A stretch of DNA of 9,067 nucleotides from assembly GCA_030151005.1 (NCBI GenBank), contig JASLES010000447.1, forward strand, positions 1 through 9,067, read 5' to 3'. The notes beneath the pieces were generated by a model. The model was not told the DNA's origin, searched no databases, and was given only the letters and a program-made list of their open reading frames with translations. Position 1 is the stretch's first letter. Every line of letters begins with the position of its first letter. This DNA is from Silvimonas sp. (GTDB taxonomy: Bacteria; Pseudomonadota; Gammaproteobacteria; Burkholderiales; Chitinibacteraceae). Positions 6,640 through 9,067 of the stretch are shown one piece after another. Both the position numbers and the translations under genes were made by a program.

Positions 6640-7519
6640 CCTGGCCGGCGCTGTCCAGCCATTGGCAGAACGCGCCAATGGCCGGATCGTCCATCATCAG
6701 TCGCGACACAATCCAGCAAAAGCCGCGCACCGGCACAACCGGCGCGGGCAGGGCAATGGTCAGGCGGGCACCGTCAATTTCTGCCTGCATCATCGGCAGC
6801 GCCCCCAGCGTGACGCCCAGGCCATTTACGGCGGCCTGCAGCGTAAAGTGGAAGTGATCAAACTGCAGCGTGGCCGCGGGTTTGAGGTCTGGCACGCCAG
6901 CCAGGGTTAGCCAGCGTTGCCAGGCGGTGGGGCGCGTGTCTGCATACAGTAGCGTGTGTCGTGCCAGATCGGCCGGGCGCTGAATGGGCAATTGCCTGAG
7001 CAGCGCCGGACTGCACAGCAGCACTTCATGCTCTTCCAGGAAAGGCTTGGCGACAAAGCCCGGCCAGTCGCCCGGACCACGCCGGATCGCCAGGTCAAAT
7101 GGTGTATCAATCCGGCTGATATCCCGATCAGATGTCAGTATGCGCAGGTCAATATCCGGATGTGCGGCCCGAAAATCTGCCAGCCGGGGCAGCAACCAGT
7201 GCAGGGCAAACGTCGGGGTGGAGTTGATCGTTAACCGGCGCTGGCGGTCTGGCTGCAAGAGCTGCGCCGTGGCGTTGGAAATCAGATCCAGCCCGTCTTG
7301 CACTTGCACGAGGTAACGCCAACCGGCATCAGTCAGTTTGACGCGCCCGCCTGCGCGCTCAAACAATCGAACATTCAGCCATTCTTCCAGCTGTTTGATC
7401 TGCTTGCTCACAGCGCCGTGCGTCACAAACAACTCGTTGGCGGCGGCAGAAAAGCTTTCCAGACGGGCTGCAGACTCGAAAGCACGTAAAGCATTCAGGG
7501 GCGGAAGGGCTTGTGTCAT
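6605..7519 (-). CDS. GcvA/AmpR-like LysR-type regulator next to acnB
   Basis: A LysR-family regulator of the GcvA/AmpR-like branch, 304 aa from the chosen start. The N-terminus LPPLNALRAFESAARLESFS (5-24), the helix FVTHGAVSKQIKQLE (31-45) and LFERAGGRVKLTDAG (52-66) are hallmarks of that branch. The effector domain contains STPTFALHWLLPRL (100-113) and FDLAIRRGPGDWPG (141-154). An upstream in-frame start at 7675 would add 52 residues unlike any LysR N-terminus and would run deep into the acnB leader, so ATG 7519 is preferred. No Shine-Dalgarno sequence precedes it; a TATACT box lies seven bases upstream, so the mRNA may be leaderless. The last residues (about AKPPVLAPPRP) form a non-conserved tail overlapping the convergent LysR gene by 35 bp. 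Its target could be itself, acnB, or a distant gene. Confidence 0.92.
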   Translation of the reverse strand: MTQALPPLNALRAFESAARLESFSAAANELFVTHGAVSKQIKQLEEWLNVRLFERAGGRVKLTDAGWRYLVQVQDGLDLISNATAQLLQPDRQRRLTINSTPTFALHWLLPRLADFRAAHPDIDLRILTSDRDISRIDTPFDLAIRRGPGDWPGFVAKPFLEEHEVLLCSPALLRQLPIQRPADLARHTLLYADTRPTAWQRWLTLAGVPDLKPAATLQFDHFHFTLQAAVNGLGVTLGALPMMQAEIDGARLTIALPAPVVPVRGFCWIVSRLMMDDPAIGAFCQWLDSAGQAKPPVLAPPRP

Positions 7520-7521
7520 GC

Positions 7522-7538
7522 TGTGAGTATATCTCACA
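7522..7538 (-). promoter_or_regulatory. TGTGAG-N5-CTCACA operator with overlapping -10 box
   Basis: TGTGAG (7522-7527) and CTCACA (7533-7538) are perfect arms around TATAT. The inner part fits the LysR T-N11-A pattern with dyad symmetry (7524-7536 gives TGAG-N5-CTCA). On the minus strand, TATACT (plus 7526-7531) matches five of six -10 positions and lies so that transcription would begin at about the A of the LysR start codon at 7519. No good -35 box is seen. Binding here would block the regulator's own promoter, suggesting autorepression. It is 22 bp from the proposed acnB -35 box, so it could also influence acnB. Confidence 0.5.
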
Positions 7539-7559
7539 AGCCGTGTAGCGATTACTCGT

Positions 7560-7588
7560 TTGAACAGCAGGGTTATTACGCGTATTCT
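7560..7588 (+). promoter_or_regulatory. Candidate sigma70 promoter of acnB
   Basis: TTGAAC (7560-7565) and TATTCT (7583-7588) are spaced by exactly 17 bp and each matches four of six consensus positions. Transcription would start near 7595 and give a leader of about 98 nt before the acnB start. It is the best promoter-like pair in the 173-bp divergent region; no start-site data are available to confirm it. Confidence 0.5.
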
Positions 7589-7674
7589 GCCTGGCAGAAC
7601 GGTTGTCATGCCCATCGGGCACAGAAACACGGCAGCCGCATTTGCACAGGCAAGCTCTGTTGGCCGCGCGGCCA
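7587..7674 (+). promoter_or_regulatory. acnB leader with three short palindromes
   Basis: Three perfect symmetries lie between the proposed promoter and the ribosome site. CTGCC-T-GGCAG (7587-7597) covers the predicted transcription start and may be an operator. TGCCC-ATC-GGGCA (7609-7621) is a 5-bp stem with a 3-nt loop. TGGCCGCGCGGCCA (7661-7674) is a 14-bp perfect palindrome six bases before the AAGGA ribosome site at 7681-7685. acnB expression is controlled in other bacteria by iron and by post-transcriptional means, so a structured leader is plausible, but no known riboswitch is recognised. Confidence 0.35.
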
Positions 7675-7692
7675 CCCATCAAGGAAAACATC

Positions 7693-8847
7693 ATGTTAGA
7701 AGCCTATCGTCAGCACGTCGCAGAACGCGCCGCTCTTGGTATTCCGCCGTTGCCGCTGACTGCACAGCAAACCGCCGATCTGGTGGCGCTGCTGGCCAAC
7801 CCGCCCGCCGGCGAAGAAGCATTCCTCGTTGACCTGATCACCCACCGTGTCCCGCCTGGCGTGGACGATGCCGCCAAGGTCAAGGCCGCCTTCCTGGCCG
7901 CCGTAGCACAAGGCAAGGAATCCTGTGCGCTGATCAGCCGCGCCAAGGCAACAGAACTCCTGGGCACCATGCTGGGCGGCTTTAACATCAAGCCGATGAT
8001 CGACCTTCTGGGCGACGCAGAAGTGGGCACCGTGGCCGCAGAAGGCCTCAAGAAAACCCTGCTGATGTTTGATTATTTCCACGACGTCAAAGAATTGTCT
8101 GATGCCGGCAATGCCAACGCCAAAGCCGTCATCCAGAGCTGGGCTGATGCCGAATGGTTCACCAGCCGTCCGGAAGTACCGCAATCGGTCACGCTGACCG
8201 TATTCAAGGTGACTGGCGAAACCAACACGGACGATCTGACGCCCGCACCGGACGCCTGGTCCCGCCCGGAGATTCCGCTGCATGCGCTGGCCATGCTCAA
8301 GAACACCCGCGATGGCATCACGCCGGAAGAAGACGGCAAGCGCGGCCCGATCGCCTTCCTGCAAGATCTGGCAGCCAAGGGGCACGCCGTTGCCTACGTC
8401 GGCGACGTGGTCGGCACCGGCTCCAGCCGCAAGTCGGCCACCAACTCCGTGCTGTGGTGGACCGGTGAAGACATCCCGTTCGTACCGAACAAGCGCTTTG
8501 GCGGCTACTGCCTCGGCGGCAAGATTGCCCCAATTTTCTTCAACACTCAGGAAGACTCCGGCGCGCTGCCGATTGAGGTCGATGTATCGCAACTGAATAT
8601 GGGCGATGTCATCGAACTGCGCCCGTACGAAGGCAAGGTTCTGAAGAACGGCGCTTCGGTTGCCGAATTCAAGCTCAAGTCTGACGTGCTGTTTGACGAA
8701 GTGCGTGCGGGCGGCCGTATCAACCTGATTATTGGCCGTGGCCTGACCGCCAAAGCACGTGAAGCACTGGGTTTGCCAGCTTCCACCCTGTTCCGCCTGG
8801 CGTGGACGATGCCGCCAAGGTCAAGGCCGCCTTCCTGGCCGCCGTAG
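7693..8847 (+). CDS. acnB: Aconitate hydratase B, N-terminal part, broken at an out-of-frame junction
   Basis: AcnB is the main TCA-cycle aconitase of many proteobacteria, normally about 860 aa. The start MLEAYRQHVAERAALGIPPL is the standard AcnB N-terminus, with AAGGA (7681-7685) seven bases before the ATG; an upstream in-frame ATG at 7603 is rejected. Residues of about 4-156 form the HEAT-like domain. The swivel domain follows and carries Arg191 and GTGSSRKSA (241-249), matching the substrate-binding Arg191 and Ser244-Arg246 of E. coli AcnB. Normal AcnB sequence runs to about GLPASTLFRL (360-369). From codon 367 the DNA switches to a second copy of acnB starting at codon 54, in another frame, giving 15-17 nonsense residues and a stop at 8845-8847. 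The catalytic domain with the three cluster cysteines is absent. As it stands the product could not be an active aconitase; a chimeric junction is suspected. Confidence 0.9.
   Translation: MLEAYRQHVAERAALGIPPLPLTAQQTADLVALLANPPAGEEAFLVDLITHRVPPGVDDAAKVKAAFLAAVAQGKESCALISRAKATELLGTMLGGFNIKPMIDLLGDAEVGTVAAEGLKKTLLMFDYFHDVKELSDAGNANAKAVIQSWADAEWFTSRPEVPQSVTLTVFKVTGETNTDDLTPAPDAWSRPEIPLHALAMLKNTRDGITPEEDGKRGPIAFLQDLAAKGHAVAYVGDVVGTGSSRKSATNSVLWWTGEDIPFVPNKRFGGYCLGGKIAPIFFNTQEDSGALPIEVDVSQLNMGDVIELRPYEGKVLKNGASVAEFKLKSDVLFDEVRAGGRINLIIGRGLTAKAREALGLPASTLFRLAWTMPPRSRPPSWPP
7852..8126 (+). repeat. Direct repeat copy 1 (inside acnB)
   Basis: This segment, codons 54-144 of acnB plus two bases, recurs at 8793-9067 with an offset of 941 bp. 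The copies match at 271 of 275 positions with no gaps. The ten bases before the exact repeat (7842-7851) also match 8783-8792 at eight of ten positions. The right end is set by the window edge, so the repeat may continue beyond it. Confidence 0.97.
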
Positions 8848-9067
8848 CTCAAGGCAAGGAATCCTGTGCGCTGATCAGCCGCGCCAAGGCAACAGAACTT
8901 CTGGGCACCATGCTGGGCGGCTTTAACATCAAGCCGATGATCGACCTCCTGGGCGATGCAGAAGTGGGCACCGTGGCCGCAGAAGGCCTCAAGAAAACCC
9001 TGCTGATGTTTGATTATTTCCACGACGTCAAAGAATTGTCTGATGCCGGCAATGCCAACGCCAAAGC
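8793..9067 (+). pseudogene. acnB: Direct repeat copy 2: second, partial acnB segment running off the window
   Basis: Read from 8793, this segment encodes AcnB residues Pro54 to Lys144 with exactly the same amino acids as the first copy. It has no start codon, ribosome site or first 53 codons. It is one base out of frame with the acnB reading frame that runs into it. The four differences from copy 1 (at 8849, 8900, 8948 and 8957) are all synonymous third-position changes. It may be the body of an otherwise intact acnB from a related strain or paralogue joined here by assembly, or the downstream half of a partial tandem duplication. What lies beyond 9067 would decide. Confidence 0.8.

Noticed and set aside
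7520..7675. Upstream start for the GcvA-like regulator
   Set aside because: The 52 extra residues are unlike any LysR N-terminus and would overlap the acnB promoter and leader. The helix-turn-helix begins right after Met at 7519.
7603..7692. Upstream in-frame start for acnB
   Set aside because: It would add 30 residues with no AcnB character and lies within the predicted leader; ATG 7693 has a good ribosome site and the family's N-terminus.
7696..8592. 298-aa open frame on the minus strand opposite acnB
   Set aside because: Mirror of a high-GC, strongly codon-biased gene. The same pattern recurs at 8547-9023 opposite the second copy, as expected for a shadow.
8783..8800. Programmed frameshift at the acnB junction
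   Set aside because: A -1 shift would re-enter the second copy's frame, but there is no slippery heptamer and the result would be a protein that repeats residues 54 onward, which no known AcnB does.
1..9067. CRISPR array, tRNA/rRNA, insertion sequence or phage genes
   Set aside because: No regularly spaced short repeats, tRNA-like cloverleaf, transposase or integrase motifs, or terminal inverted repeats with target duplications were seen.

Overview
The window looks like chromosomal DNA of a betaproteobacterium, most likely near the Neisseriales/Chromobacteriaceae. I base this on the style of the AcnA and AcnB proteins, the moderately high GC content, the LysR-type regulators beside oxidoreductases, and a REP-like hairpin. 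The lineage is an inference by eye, not a database result. There are six gene-sized coding regions plus a second, partial acnB segment at the right edge. I see no RNA gene, CRISPR array, transposase, integrase or phage gene.

Layout from left to right. (1) A LysR-type regulator (70-963, +) sits behind an 18-bp palindrome. (2) A 258-bp gap holds a REP-like palindromic element. (3) acnA, a full-length aconitase of 935 aa, lies on the minus strand (1222-4029). (4) A minus-strand pair follows: an SDR-fold protein (4884-5600) upstream of a flavodoxin-fold NAD(P)H:quinone oxidoreductase (4182-4850). They are 33 bp apart and probably form an operon. (5) A second LysR regulator (5725-6639, +) is divergent from that pair across a 124-bp intergenic region with nested palindromes, the classic layout of an LTTR and its target. 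(6) A third, GcvA/AmpR-like LysR regulator (6605-7519, -) overlaps the second tail-to-tail by 35 bp. (7) acnB starts at 7693 (+), divergent from the third regulator, with a recognisable sigma70-type promoter and leader.

Functionally this is a TCA-cycle and redox neighbourhood. Both aconitase types (stable AcnA, and housekeeping AcnB) are encoded within a few kilobases. Between them lie a quinone-reductase/SDR pair and its likely regulator, and another regulator next to acnB.

The main anomaly is at the right end. The acnB frame is intact through the N-terminal HEAT-like and swivel domains (about residue 367). It then joins, out of frame, to a second copy of acnB sequence that begins again at codon 54. 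The copies (7852-8126 and 8793-9067) match at 271 of 275 positions, and all four differences are synonymous third-position changes. The [4Fe-4S] catalytic domain is therefore absent from the window. A chimeric join between two strain or paralogue copies of acnB is the simplest reading; a real partial tandem duplication is the alternative. I found no convincing novel multi-gene system.
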